Positions 22,241-34,690 of a DNA stretch of 64,000 nt are shown here, piece by piece. A model generated the notes under the pieces. That model searched no databases, was not told the origin of the DNA, and saw only the letters and a list, made by a program, of their open reading frames with translations. Origin of the DNA: Parelaphostrongylus tenuis (Eukaryota > Nematoda > Chromadorea > Rhabditida > Metastrongylidae); assembly GCA_019055375.1 (NCBI GenBank), contig JAHQIW010000395.1:62001-126000 (forward strand), read 5' to 3'. The stretch's first letter is position 1, and the number at the start of each line of letters is the position of its first letter. The position numbers and the translations under genes were made by a program.

Positions 22241-24870
22241 ATCAGTGAAAAGACGATTTGACGCCTGCCCCGCCTTCCATGCGTTGATGTTGCACCCTTG
22301 TCACCTCCCCTTCAAATTTATCTAATCAAGGCTGTCCATGATATAATCAGAAAGTTTTGATTGGATTTGACATCTGAAAACTTGATTCGACAAGTACAAG
22401 TAAAATAAGTGCGTTTGATATTCGGCAAAATATTGGACATAGTCATAGTCATTCGACGAAGATTGTACTAGACACTTCTCAACGCTTTGCCTTACAAAAG
22501 TTGAAACGAGGTTCGGTTTTTGAAGTCGTCTTACTGCAACAAAGTCAATCTGTCACAGCTCATAATTTGATTAATAGCCGAGGAAACCAAACTGCTGAAC
22601 ACTAAATTCATTACAAGTTTGTATAAGTTCGCCTCTACTGTAACGTAAATGCGACCTTATTGAGCTCTACAGTAGAAATATTTTACTCTTAGTTTGAAGT
22701 TTAGTTACATCAAACTCGCTCTCAGCATAGTCGACTTCACAAAGATGTTGACTTAAGCAAATAACACGGTATGCAAAGCAAGCTTATAATTTTGCTTCAG
22801 CAATAAGTCACTTGGTGTGTTGTTTTTGGTGCAGAATCTTTCGCCTACATGCTCTCTATTTGCAACTACAACGATACGAGGAGACACGCGCAATAACTAA
22901 TCTTTAACGTCAAATTTATCAAGACAAAAGTTCAAAGTCGATGTCAGGGACTGGGCTCTCTTTGAGATTTTTTTCATTCTTTACATCAGTAATGTTTCAA
23001 ATTGCTTACACCAAGCATGGCTGAGGGAGTTTGAATATTTGAAACTTTATTTTGCGTAAATTACTGTTTCTTTTTCCTTCTTCAACTTTCAACCTATACA
23101 ATTCCAGTGGCACATTTTATAATGTAACTGAAATATATGAGAGAAGCTGCCTAGAATCTGCTTTTTACTGGTATGTAACTGCACAGTATTTGGAAAACAG
23201 CGTTGATTGAACACACACGAGAAGTATAATGTTGAAAATGCGACTATTATACATAACATAATTCCAATTAATTGTCATTGATTCGATCAACCTGATTAAA
23301 GATGGTCATGCTTCTCCATCATCGAGTCGGCATAGTCCTACCAGGTTTGAGCCGAGTGATGACAGCAGTGACTTGATAGCCACAAGAGTGTTGTGATGAG
23401 AGCAAGAACATGAATCTAATGCATTGTGTGATGTACCCGAACCACTGCTATACGCTTCGTGGGCAGAACTTACTCACACTAAACCATCAAGACCCTCGCT
23501 CTGTCTATTCCTTAACCGTTTGCTGATCATCAGCGGTAGCTATCAGCTATCACTTGCTAAAGGGAAAACATGAATTGCCATAGAACCCAACTGAGATTAT
23601 CTTCGTTCTACCTAACTCATTTTGATGATAGGATACGTTGTGAAGTATAACCATAAGAACGTCCAAATACGAGCAAAACTTTGATTCAAGTCCGTTGCTT
23701 GATAGGTCATGTTCCCAGTTTTGTCCGCATTTCGACATTCTTGAGCTTGTGATTCGCAGCGTATCTTACCGTTCTAAATGAATTAAGCCAAAGGCCATGC
23801 AATTATTTGTTTATTACTTTTCAACATCATTGCTTAGCGACCTGTCGTTACATGCACGTTGGTTGGTTATTTAGAACAAGACATCAGGAAATGTAGGCAC
23901 ATCATACCGTTTCCAGCATTGCTTCCAAAAATTGTTCCTCCCGTTGAATCCACATGATCAAGACATTCTGTATCGGGATCAACAGCTAATTTCTTCCGAA
24001 ACCATGAACCTGTCCTCAGATGCGTTGTTTCAATCAACTGGCTTTCGTGTACTGCTAAGACGTAACCTAATGAATGATGAGTTCAAATCTTTGCTTCACC
24101 GCAATAACTTATACATTTCGTAAACGCGTAATTGTCATTCGTGCATAGTGAGTGTGTATGCATGTATGCAAATTGTATCGAGCACATCAATCCGGCAAGA
24201 AGCCTGCAATTAAGTAATAATGTATGGGGAGCATAGAAAATAGTTCAAATTCACTCAGAATGAATAAGATCAACGTTTAGTATAAAAAAAAGAGTAGTAA
24301 TCTTTTCGATTCTCTATCCATCGTCGTATCGAACAGAGTAAAGGTGTTCTCGACACCTAATGGTTAACGAAAAGCACCCTTCCGGTGAAATTTATGTATG
24401 GCGATACATCCAAAATACATCACTTCGGAAAATCGCCTGTGATAAACAAACTGTAATTGCATGTCACTACACACGATGTATAAACACTGCGGGATTGTCA
24501 ATAGGTTTAAGTTATGGAGGAGTAACCATGATATTCTCTCAATTTTTGTGTATCTCCATTGATGTTCTGTGCCGTGATTATCATCAACTGCTTTAGCTAT
24601 CCACTATGTGAGCACTTGGACCAAGCAGTTATTTCGACAAAACTTTTCACTGCAGAACTGGTCTAGAAGAAATATGCTTAAGAAGAAAGAACGGATTTCC
24701 GGCCGTCAAGCTCTGAAATCACGCCACGAAGACCTGAATGCTAAATCAACACTCTTTCTCAAAGATCACATTGCACTTGAACTTCTGCGGTAATTGCAGA
24801 ATCCTCATTGTGTGGAACGAAATTGTGTTCGTTGTTCATTTGATCATTACAATGTCCTATTTTTTTCTTC
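22241..24870. other. Intergenic stretch, nothing supported
   Basis: The first part is the presumed upstream region of the neuropeptide gene. A Ser/Arg-rich open stretch near 23303-23400 (DGHASPSSSRHSPTRFE) has no convincing splice sites. Short ORFs at 23932, 24360 and 24608 match nothing I recognise. Confidence 0.4.
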
Positions 24871-24871
24871 T

Positions 24872-25050
24872 CACCATGATCAATCCCTGAGAGATGCGCC
24901 ATGTATCCGACTTCATCAAGCATCGTTTGAGGTGATGATGAATATATCAGGCTTCTAAAACTATTCACGGTAGCTTAGCAGTGTATCAGATTGATCCTGC
25001 TACTCCAGATGAATCTGGTACCAATCCACAGACCCTGGGGGGATGAAAAG
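24872..25050 (+). repeat. Composite repeat: ATGATCAATCCCTGAGAG block plus tRNA-like SINE
   Basis: 24872-24925 (ATGATCAATCCCTGAGAGAT) recurs at 46486-46550 and 55309-55370. A tRNA-like segment follows with A-box GGTAGCTTAGCAGTG and B-box GGTACCAATCCACAG. The same pairing with a tRNA-like unit is seen near 46.5-46.9 kb and 55.3-55.6 kb, which suggests one SINE family. Confidence 0.45.
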
Positions 25051-25367
25051 CTTGATGGAAATGAATCGAATCATCAACCACGTCTATTGCATTTCTTATT
25101 ACTGCCCTACACACGCCTGAATTTTAGGTAGAGTAGATAAGCAAAGCGCACAGGTACAAATATTATCAATAAACATGATACGCTCCACATGTAACTAAAT
25201 TACAAGTAGTCTTGATAGAAATCATCATGTTAAAAATAGGTGTTTGAATTTATTTATGATTTACTCACTTTTCCAACGACCATCACTTGGTTAGAGTAAG
25301 TTTAACTCATTGTTTCACTGTGATTTCGAGGCCATCGAAGGAACAGTGATATGAGAAAATATCGTAG

Positions 25368-25844
25368 TTAAAGTGCATTGTCGACAGCTGGGTCCATTTT
25401 ATTTAGTCGAATGACATCGCTTTCATGACACCAAGCGTTAAAACGAAAGAAACGATTCACTGAGTTTCGACTTAATGTTTCAACTCCGTAGCGATGTCCA
25501 CTGCACTCATTTTTTGTTTGATTTTCGGTGTCGACATCTGCATTCAATTTTAAACGATAATCGATAAAAGAAATCACTGCAAAAGTGGCATTTTTCAAAA
25601 TTTGTCCACTCATTTTACAGCTCTATGGATCCTCAGAAACATTATTGAAACCGATAAGTCCACTATCCACAAATGATCTTGCATCAGCGATCCTACAATA
25701 TTCTACTTTAGGCCCATCATCAATGTGCAGACGGCCCAGACATAGAATTACGTGACTTATACACCTAATACCTAAGCAGTCGTTAAAACATATCCGCTCC
25801 CACACCTCGTGATGGAGTCCTTCGACATGCCGCCTGTTGCACAA
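25368..25844 (-). other. Two adjacent unassigned minus-strand ORFs
   Basis: Open frames of 73 and 81 codons lie end to end on the minus strand (25623-25844 and 25368-25613). They do not resemble a family I know and lack a clear splice join. Being next to the LINE relic at 26150-27120 they may be transposon-derived. Confidence 0.2.
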
Positions 25845-26149
25845 ACGTCTTAAATGACTCCATAAAACAATTTATCCTCCAGCTAACTAGGAATAACAAA
25901 GGAGCACTGAACATATATATCTCGTCATGTCGGTAGCTCATGGCTACTGTAAAGGACTGCTTATACTGTTCTATCAATACATGGTTTATATGTATCTCGC
26001 ACAAGTGAGACAGTTGGCAATGCAGCCCTGTTATTGGCGTTACCCATAGAGAAGGCACCGTGATCAATCTCCAGCAGTTGACCTGACGAAAATTACATGT
26101 GTATATATACACATATAAATATATATACAGGCTGTTTTATCTTATTACC

Positions 26150-27120
26150 TACTTACATGGATGGTCCGCCTTCATTGCTAGTGCGACCCCCAGAAAGCTT
26201 CCACTCTATTCTTTCTCTTCCAATTGTCGACCATGATGATGGTCTTTATACCATGGAAACGCAGGCTCATTCGTGATTTTGAACTCGTTGCCATCTGCGG
26301 ATGCAGATGGCTGACCTTAGCCTCAAAACCCGTCCTCCCATAGCTTGAATGGTCTTCCAAGAGGACGCTTGCATCTTCTTGTAGTCCACACCTCTGTACT
26401 CTTTGCCTATCTGTTATCTGTTCTCCTTACTATATGATCGGCCCATCCGTATTTCCCTATCAGTGCATTATTTCGAGATCATGTTGTTGAGATAGTTCTG
26501 GAACATCGGAGCGGCGCAAACTGAGGCCCAAAGCCGCCCACACTGCCCTTCTTCCTTTATTTGACTACTCCTTCATGTTCTTCTATTGTTTATTAAACGC
26601 TCAAAGTTCACTTGCGAGATGATCGCCGTAATGAGAGAACTGTTCACTTCACTCTGTTCACTTTCACACCATGGATTTTCCATGAAATGTGTCTTCGTCC
26701 TGCTTTTGCGTAGCCCAATCCTTTTTTCCATCTCGTCAAGTTTATTAAGCATCGCCTGTGCTTCACAGGTACTTTTTAAAAGTAGTAGGGCCATCCACGA
26801 AATAAAAATTTGATTGGAATTCTCCATCAATACCAATCTCGTTCCAATCGAAACTTCATTATCCACTTTAGTGCAACAGAGAATTGCTTTGGAGATATAG
26901 TAACGTCTTGTAAAACCCATTTTACGACGGGTGTAGTGAGAGATCGATGGAAAAGCCGCATTTTCTAGGTGTGGTTTCGATAACACTCTATTTATGTTCC
27001 TATGTATGAGTGGTCTACGCTTTAGTCGACATGCGCTGAGAGACTTTACCTTCTGATCCGAACAAGAGTAGATGGAGAAACGTATTGAGTTGCTACACTC
27101 AGGGTACACACAGTTAACCC
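26150..27120 (-). pseudogene. RTE-type LINE reverse transcriptase relic
   Basis: The minus-strand frame 26573-27109 contains KSTCEAQAMLNKLDEMEKRI, GLRKSRTKTHFMENPWCE and SLITAIISQV. These match the RT palm-to-thumb region of nematode RTE-like LINEs (usually STCEAQ.ML.ELDEAGKKIGL). The FADD catalytic box just before is corrupted to text such as FVDG. Downstream, 26178-26480 gives the usual C-terminal domain in broken frames, ending NWKRKNRVEAFWGSH. The 5' half, including endonuclease, is absent. Confidence 0.75.
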
Positions 27121-27500
27121 GAAAAAAACCGAGGTAAGATTTCCCTTCCTTCTAGATGTTTTCATTGACTTATTTGAAGCGGCTGCATTAGCAAAGTACC
27201 GAAATTCAAATCGCTAAACATCAATTCATTGTTTCCCCTCTTTCGCACAAAACATGTGCTTAAGAAAAACATGTTTCACAAAGCCGCCAGTGTGAGTACA
27301 GAAATCGTGAAGAGGAAAAATCCCTGAGCTTGGCCACGAATGCCGTGAATAGGTGGTTACCAGAATAGGAACAGTGGTGAACATAGCTACAAGATGATGA
27401 ATGAAACAGAAGGATTAGTTTAATCTGCATTTTATCTCGAAAAAATAATCACAGTGAAAAGCAATCTCTAGAAAGGGCGATCTCGAAAATTCGGTAGCAA

Positions 27501-27758
27501 ATGATCGTCCACGCACAACACCAAAATGTATACTACTCCTCAGCGGTACAAACAATGTTTGCTCACGAGCCACTTATCAAAACTGATGCGAAGCATGAGG
27601 GATGGAATACAAAAAAAAATCAAGCCGGTCAATCACTCTATGCCCGTATAAAGGAGCTCCTATTTGAAAAACTCAAAGAAAACGAAACACTGAGATACAC
27701 ACTTAAGGGTCACAAATATATAACGGAGATGATTTTGGATATAAGGTCATTCTTTTGA
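27501..27758 (+). other. Unassigned 85-codon ORF
   Basis: A plus-strand open frame rich in Lys and Glu (KELLFEKLKENETLRYTLKG). No family is recognised and no splice sites were paired, so it could be chance or a transposon remnant. Confidence 0.2.
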
Positions 27759-28120
27759 AACTACAATCTGGGACATTGTTGCGTAAAACTCTTGAAACAG
27801 ATCAATTCCAAAAATCCATTCTTCAAGTTGATTTTTTGGTTCAATCAATGCTTTTTTCCCCTATGTGGGAGTGACTCTATGCAACTGGTCTCTAATGAAT
27901 AAGTGACGGACTTGAACAAAATGTTTGAAGAAGTTCTTTACTATTTGAACCAATTTTATGCATTGAGTTTTTTTCTGCTTAGACAATGAAAGTATTTGGT
28001 TGTGTAATTTGTGTGTCGATTCGACCTTTTCCAGGCTCTGATAAAGGCAAAATAGCGCATATGGAGTAAATCTATACATGACAACCTTCTTTATGCTTAA
28101 GAATATAACACCCAGATATA

Positions 28121-28122
<2 letters not shown>

Positions 28123-28154
<32 letters not shown>
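28123..28154. repeat. AT microsatellite
   Basis: Pure (AT)n run between unique sequences. Confidence 0.9.
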
Positions 28155-28859
28155 GAAACGAAAATTGACTACGGGCATTGCAACATTGTGAGGCACCCTC
28201 CTATAAACAGTTTGCGTTGTTTAGAGTCTGCAACCATGCATAGAAAGGCTTAACATTTCACTATGGCAAAATTTAGTTGGAAGGCTGGAGCTTTGATTTG
28301 AAACACAAGTCATGGTAAAGACTGCGAAGGTATCACATTCTTTTAGGAGACTGTCCAGCATCAAATGCTTTCTCATTTGTCCTTTATGAACATTTCGATG
28401 ACGGTTTGCTTGATATTACGGAGTACTAACACGAGCTAAATTGATTCCTTTGTTTTGTTAATGTCAACTAGTTTTCAAATTATCCTCAATTCTGAGATAA
28501 TGGCGAGAGTCGTCGTTCTATCGCCTTAACTGCATACATTTTCAATTCCTTCAATTTTGAATAGTTCTAAAATGAGTATTTCAAAAGTTGAAATTTGAAG
28601 GCTTAAAATTTTGAAGAAAGCAGATAAAATTTAGGAGACACCCGTCAGAAGGTGTTGTCTTTTGCTGAGCGAAATCCTTTAGGGTACAATTGTCTCTTTA
28701 TTTCAAATATTACTTTTGGCCCAGATAAAGGCCAAAAAAAGTGGAATAAATGTATGTCATGGCTTCTGAAATTCGAAAAATCCACACCAATAACATGGCT
28801 GTGATGTATCAATCTCGATTTCGTTGCAAAAATGATTGATATTAGCTAAGGAGAGATCC

Positions 28860-29190
28860 GTTCATTATCTCAATGGTTATCTAAGAGATCTCTCAATTTT
28901 CTTTGCAGCCCACTCCACTGCCCTTCGCGCCTATTGTCATGTGTTTTTCTAAACACTTGGTCAGCCCATCTATGTTTCACTTTTGATGTATTATTTTTGA
29001 ACACCAAATGGGGTAGGTTTTCAAGATGCAGCTGCACAAAAAGCTGAGCGTTGTGAGCGCTAATTAGACTCCAGAAGACTTCGCTCGGATGTCCCGTAGA
29101 TGGTGCGTAGATTTCTTGGCGTAGTAGAAGTATCAGCTCACGTCTCCACTGTATTTAGAACGCTGATAGGATTCGAAAGACCGAGACCGA
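28860..29190 (-). mobile_element. RTE-type LINE C-terminal relic
   Basis: The minus strand reads KVKHRWADQVFRKTHDNR, a match to the HRWAGHVMRRTDDRW block near the end of RTE-like polyproteins that also occurs at 58855-58905. Flanking sequence is frameshifted. It directly abuts the PLE 3' end at 29240. Confidence 0.5.
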
Positions 29191-29239
29191 CTTTTCTAAG
29201 CCTCGGCATGTTGTAAATATAAAACTGTAAAAATGAGTG

Positions 29240-30510
29240 GTAAAGCTTGAGAACTAATCTTTATTTAAAGCTTCACGAGGTTAGTATCTTTGATCAGTTG
29301 CTCTTCTTATTGGTCGACGGGTCTTCTTGGTTGCTTGTGGCTGACGTTTCAGCAAATACGCCTTCTTCAGAGCCTGAACGTATTATTGGTTGTAACGTTA
29401 CTTATCTGACTAAGCATAGTGGAAATATGAAATTAGAGCATTATTAAGCGATGACTGATTCAGGGAAAACCACTCACCTTTATGATCTAGTCCAGGGACT
29501 ACCTATGTTGTCGGCGCAGGGTGACAAATGAACCCCCGCCATGTCACCTTAACTGGGCCAAAGTTTTTTTCTTTGTACCTTTTAGAAATGGCTATTTGCC
29601 ACGCTAAGTCTGCTGATTCTCTTCTTTCATCGTCTCCCGTACAGACACTTGGTAGCTGTCTGATACATATTTCGGATAAGTGCCTTTTTAGTAAGCAAGG
29701 TATGAGAAGAAATGTAGTGCACTATGTTGTTTTTGTTGCTAGACTTGCGATACCATTTTGTGTTGTAGCGTTTTCAGTGAGCTGAACTTGAACGTTCGAG
29801 AAGAGAAGCCAGTTCTCTGAATGTTGTTCTCGCGTTACTATAATAAGTTCTGACTGTCCGTTCAGAAGCTTGAAGCATATATCCATCTCCTCTTGTGTAG
29901 AGCAGATGACAAAACAGTCGTCTATGTATCGCTAGCAGAGCATTGGACCCCGATGGAGAACTGGAACTTCCACTTTTGACATGAAAGAGATGACTAAGCT
30001 GGGTGTTGGTCTTTGCCTCATTGCCAACCCTTTAATTTATGCAAAATATTTTCCCGAGCACCTCAATGTCGAACAGCGTAGGTATGACTAAAGGAGTGTG
30101 ATAAGGTGTTGGTCAGACAAGCTAAACATATCAACTCTTCCTATTTTTCTATCAGTAATTCATAAGTGGTTTGTATTGCGACGTCATTCGAAACGTTTGT
30201 ATAGAGCGCTGTAGCATCAAACGACTCCATTACATACGTGTGGTTTGGACGCGCATTTTTCAAGGTGCTTCAGGAATTTATTGGTGTTTGGGAGATGGGT
30301 TGGTATGAGCTTTAAAAACTGCGATATTATGAGGCCAAGAAACCATATTATGCTATCCGTCGACCCGCCTACACAACTGATGATTGATCTAAATTTGAAT
30401 GTACAAGGATCTGTACACCCAAAATCATTAGTAGAAAGTTTATGTGTGTTAATGAGTTTCTGTAGGACGGGGCAAGTTGAAACTTTTGCACGGACGGTCA
30501 GAGTTTATTA
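29240..30510 (-). pseudogene. Penelope-like element with reverse transcriptase relic
   Basis: Read 5' to 3' on the minus strand, the order is: FKFRSIISCVGGSTDSI and LPNTNKFLKHLEKC (RT N-terminal part); MESFDATALYTNVSND (motif A); GLAMRQRPTPSLVISFMSK (the PLE GLAMGQRLAP-type motif); and RYIDDCFVICSTQEEMDICF with the YIDD catalytic box at 29917-29931. A stop codon falls just before RYIDD. RT text continues to about 29560, GIY-YIG is missing, and the element ends with a hammerhead-like motif (29339-29374) and tail. It is a clearly decayed Penelope-like retroelement. Confidence 0.85.
29339..29374 (-). ncRNA. Hammerhead-ribozyme-like motif in PLE 3' end
   Basis: On the minus strand: GGCU, CUGAAGA, stem-loop around GUAUUU, GAAA, CGUC, AGCC. 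It differs from the copy at 139-174 at one base, in stem II. It lies about 190 nt beyond the last RT-like text of its element, where PLE ribozymes are expected. Confidence 0.55.
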
Positions 30511-31020
30511 AATTGACGAGAGAACAATAAAATTCAGAGAACTGGCTTCCCTTCTTCAACGTTCAAGTTCAACACAGTGAAAGTGGCTACAATACAAAAT
30601 GGTATCGCAATCCTAGTAACAAAATCATCGTACTGCACTACCTTTTTTCTCATCCCTCACCTACTAAAAAGCACTTATCCGAAGTATGTATCGAACAGCT
30701 TCAAGTGTTTGCACGGGAGACGACGAAAGAAGGGAATCACTAGACTTAGCGCGACTAATAGCCATTTCTAATGGGTACAAGGCAAAAACATCGGCTAATG
30801 TCGGGCCGAAAAGGAGCGGAAAGCCTCATAATGACAACACCAGGGTGCCACACCTAAATGGTAAGGTGCCTCTCATACTACCTTTTATAACAGACAAAGT
30901 AAGCGCGACTATTAGAAAATGCCAGGAAATACTTTGCAACACGGGAAATACTCGGAGTTTTTCTTGTGGAGGATGCATGTGAGGAAACGCGTCGAATGCT
31001 AGAGATGCTGGGATCTACAT
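30470..31020 (+). pseudogene. Penelope-like element RT tail, inverted relative to neighbour
   Basis: Plus-strand text such as SENWLPFFNVQVQ, CTGDDERRESLDLARLIAIS and PFITDKVSATIRKC matches the end of PLE RT and the connector before GIY-YIG. 30490-30780 is a diverged reverse complement of 29500-29860 in the minus-strand element, so the two fragments form a large imperfect palindrome. It contains frameshifts, and GIY-YIG is lost. Confidence 0.75.
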
Positions 31021-31719
31021 GGTGAAAATGTGATGACTAACCATTTGAAGAAAAAAGTCTATATTCAGTGCATAATTGTACTTTGGAAATAGATTTTTCT
31101 TCTAATACTCAACAATCATCTTCAAACTTTAATACATGCTATGGGCATAATGCTTTACAGAGTCAATTGCAGAGTAATGATGACTACTGGCAGTTCTAAT
31201 AACGTCGTTGAGTATAGATATAGTCTAATTTGAATTCACAGACTGTGCTCTCTAGAACAATAAAATCTCAACGATTTTCTACTATTTTTCTACGTTTCCT
31301 AACGAGACCAGCTCTAATGCAATTACGACGAACCTTTCCGTGGATTTCATAATTGTGCAAGTTGATGTGTTCGGTTTGACATTTTGGAAAAGCTGTAAAC
31401 AGTTTAAAAACCACTTCATATGAAGTTTTTTAGAAGCAAAAATAGAGTGCTATTCAAGGCAGTTGTTGCCCATAGTTGCTCGACTTATGGTGGTTTGATA
31501 TGATAATTCACTTTATTGAATCGTTTTGAATCTCGTGAATAAATTTAACGATGAGACATTTAGTTAGATACCCAACTTAAAAGATCTTCTTCATCAATAG
31601 GTAAATGTTTGAATTTTGTTGTACTGCGTACTATAACATGATAGTTCTTCTCGATAAAAAATTGTTAGCCATCGCTCTGATTTTGAAGGTAATACTATTG
31701 TACTATAATCATCGAAAAA

Positions 31720-31805
31720 GGTTCGATCGAACGAAGCGAAGGCGAAGATCCACAACAACGACGAACGACGCTGGAGATTTGATTTGAATCGTCGGCTCTG
31801 GAGAA
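31720..31805 (+). repeat. Dispersed repeat shared with 46275-46360
   Basis: Both copies contain AAGGCGAAGATCCACAAC followed by a run of ACGACGAACG and then GAATC(A/G)TCGGCTC. The 46 kb copy sits in a 62-codon ORF (CDWNEVKAKIHNDDER) just downstream of the piggyBac-like relic. Its origin is unknown. Confidence 0.5.
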
Positions 31806-32379
31806 GTAGAAACGCGTCGAAATGTGACCGAAGAAAATTTTATCATTAACAAACTCGTGCTACTGGCTCAATTAACAAAGAAATTGAGCTATAATCAGTG
31901 CAACTACACGGCTCTGGAGTAGTCGACAGGCTAAACGATGCGCCTTTATGTGCTGACTGAAAAGCGAAACCACAGATTAAAACATATGTGATTGTGTTCT
32001 GAGACATAGAGGGATGTAGGAAATGGATTATCTCTCCCTCTCTACTTAAGCTGTTTCACTTCTCTTTCGTATACAGTTCACTGTACTTACAGGCACACAA
32101 TGATACGTTTTTTCGTAGAAGCATTGCATTTAGTACGACTATGCTGCAAAATCACAACAATAAGTGACTGGAAATCAATATTATACCTAGAAGGCAGTTC
32201 CGATCTGTAAATAAACTTAAGTATATTATCCGGGAACACAGAAAGACGCCTGTGGTTACGTTCAAGTCTCGCGGGCGATCGCACTGATTTATTCGTGAGA
32301 GTCTTTCCGTTGACAACACTAGAAGTAAATGTTGGAAGAATGCATTTGTGGACTTGAAAGCATAGCCAGCCTGTGAGAA

Positions 32380-32720
32380 TGCTTAGAGCCTTTTCGAGAT
32401 TGATACGTCAGTGACACACATGCGTTTCGGCGCTACTGCCGGCATCACGAGTGCCACACGCCTCACACTGAGTCCTACTTCATAACAAGGATGGGGAGGC
32501 ATTACGGCGATAGCACTTTTTGTTGTGTTAACATCATTTTTTTCAGTCAATGATTTACGGCCGGTAGTTAATATGTAGACATCCTTCCAATTGCCTGTTT
32601 TTTGAGACCTTGCTATAAACATTCAGTACAGTCTGTAAGCATGTCTATAGCCTCTTCGAGGCTGATTTGTCAGTGGCATACGTACGGGCGCGACTCGGTT
32701 GATCTAGAACTTTATACCAG
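32380..32720 (-). mobile_element. Tandem PLE-type 3' ends with decayed hammerhead-like motif
   Basis: On the minus strand, 32395-32460 aligns along its length with the 51745-51793 motif and tail: a CGTGATG box, GGC/GCC stem, CCGAAACGCATGTGTG, then a tail through AATCTCGAAAAGGC. The tail is repeated 250 bp upstream at 32640-32720 (ATCAGCCTCGAAGAGGC), so two terminal units are in tandem, as PLE copies often are. Confidence 0.5.
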
Positions 32721-33299
32721 CGTTAAAAATGATTAAATAAGAAGAAAACGATTTCATCATCTTATATTGAATCTTCGTAAGAGTTTTAAGAAACAGTCGA
32801 TTGTAAGTACAGGTAGTATCCAATCAACCATGTAATTTTAAACTATTGAGAAAGCAAATAATGCAGTTTACTTTATATTATGTGACGTGTAGCCTAGTGT
32901 TTAGGAGCATCCTGCAATATACGTAGTCTTTGTTAGAATTCGCACTTCGTTTTCGAAAAGCATTTTATTACTTTGAATCTCGAAATTGGTACTGAAGTTG
33001 TCTGGATGAATATCTATATTGGTATTTGTACATCGTTAGACCACTGTGCGCCATCGTTTAGACCAGATGAGTACTCAGTCAGCTGCACAACGTGAAGTCG
33101 AATGTGTGACGCCTTTGTAAGAGGATGATCACCAACAAAAACCTTAGCTCACAAAGGCCTGATCGTGTTTTGATTTCAACTAATTTACTCTCTGTTCTCA
33201 ATAATGCAAGAATTGCTCTTCAATGGTACCCGTAGAGAAATTCCAAAAAACTGTGACATCATAATTTCACTCCGGCTTCTATAACCTTGGTGTAGATGG

Positions 33300-33790
33300 C
33301 CAATGTCCTGCTTTTTTTGATGAACTAGCACAAAGTTCTCAAAATTTTATTTCAGCCAACGTTTCTGTGACTTCACTTCCATATATGGCTGGATGATTTG
33401 AGTCGAGTGTCCAAAAGTGTTGTCCTTGCCATGCCAGTCTTTTAGTTGTCTCATCGTGAAAAGTCGAGCAGAGTGGAGCACCTACTCTATAATATTGGTC
33501 GACAATAGCCCAGTGACCATCCTGCAACCTAGAAAACTACCGAATGATGCAAGGTCACTTTGATGTAGTTGGAACCCTCTTTAGAATGGCAACGTTGACG
33601 ACGGTACTCATTCGTGCAGCAATCTACCCTACTCAATTCCTCACGGAGCGATGGCTACACAGACCACCAACGGAAGAAGGAAAAACTACTGAGGAGACCA
33701 CACTCAATTATTGTGGCCATAATGAGGTAAAAACCACTGAAACATTAGCTACAATGAAAAATTGTTATGAATCCTCAATGAAACGGAATA
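33300..33790. repeat. Large imperfect palindrome (foldback element)
   Basis: The minus strand of about 33300-33524 and the plus strand of about 33546-33790 align in the same order. Both begin ATGCA(GGATG)GTCAC, and both end in text encoding EV(K)TETLA. The centre is GTGACCATCCTGCA, a 21-nt spacer, then TGCAAGGTCAC. Identity looks moderate. ORFs of 62 and 128 codons cover the two arms but match no family I know. Confidence 0.5.
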
Positions 33791-34369
33791 CTGAAATGAA
33801 ATCGAATCCCTGCCCAGCACTCTACAGCACTATTTCTCGATCATGTCTTCGACTGCTCCTGCACCACCGAACATTATGGCTAATAGTAGATCTAGAGATT
33901 CCAATGGCTTCTATCTGTATATTGAGTTAACAGGAAAATTTTCGGAGTTCTTCGTTTTTGTGGACTATTTTTATGCATTCAAGTTTTCTTATTTACTACA
34001 GTTCAAAGCAACTTTTTGTGGTTATTTTTGTTTATAACTCTAACACATTGTTTCAAAATGGTACGTCCCGAGAGCAAAAACGATTGCTGATGACAAATGG
34101 CGTTTACTCGGTGAAGAGACAAGTGTTAAACCGAAAAAGGATTTTCGTCACAAGTAAGCAATGTTTTGCGTTTTCTGGTCAGCTCGTAATGTTGATTAAT
34201 GAGGTTTGTTAGAATAAGGCTAGACAGTAGTATCGGAGGTCTATTGTCGTCAACTGGATGAGTTGAATCGACGTTTGGCATCATCGCCGCCAAGTTCAAA
34301 TAGCTTTTTTCGCTAACAGTGCAAAGCTCCCGTTCAAGAATGATAAATGCTAAGATAGAAATTGGCTGG

Positions 34370-34690
34370 GATAGTGTCAGCCACCTGCTATTTGGCCTTC
34401 ATTGATTAGCACCTGTTCTGATCGTTGCAACACTTTTTGAAAGAAAAGCGCTTTGAAAACATTAGCACTTGAAGATTTCTTTGCTTCAAGAGGCACCGAT
34501 TTTATCGCTGCGAGGTCGTAAAGTTACCAAAAAAAAGGGGAAGTGAATGCGGTTGAAGGGGAATACTTCGACCAATCATTTCTTGTTTTATTTGTTGAGA
34601 GAAAAAAAGGGACAAATTTGTATAAGACCGAAAAACTCTGGATTTTCTTGCTGACCCAATATTTATTGTCATTACAACAATTTTGACAAC
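34370..34690 (+). mobile_element. mariner C-terminal relic
   Basis: Reads VATLFERKALKTLALEDF, then FFASRGTDFIAA, and, after a frameshift, GEYFDQSFLVL. This is the C-terminus of a mariner transposase (usually LEDFFASK..DFY..GI..L..RW..V....GEYF). Nothing upstream can be assigned to it with confidence. Confidence 0.65.

Noticed and set aside
26573..27109. 178-codon minus ORF as a host gene
   Set aside because: Its sequence matches the RT region of RTE-like LINEs with a destroyed FADD box.
27861..28196. 111-codon minus ORF
   Set aside because: It runs through an AT microsatellite and has no domain or splice support.
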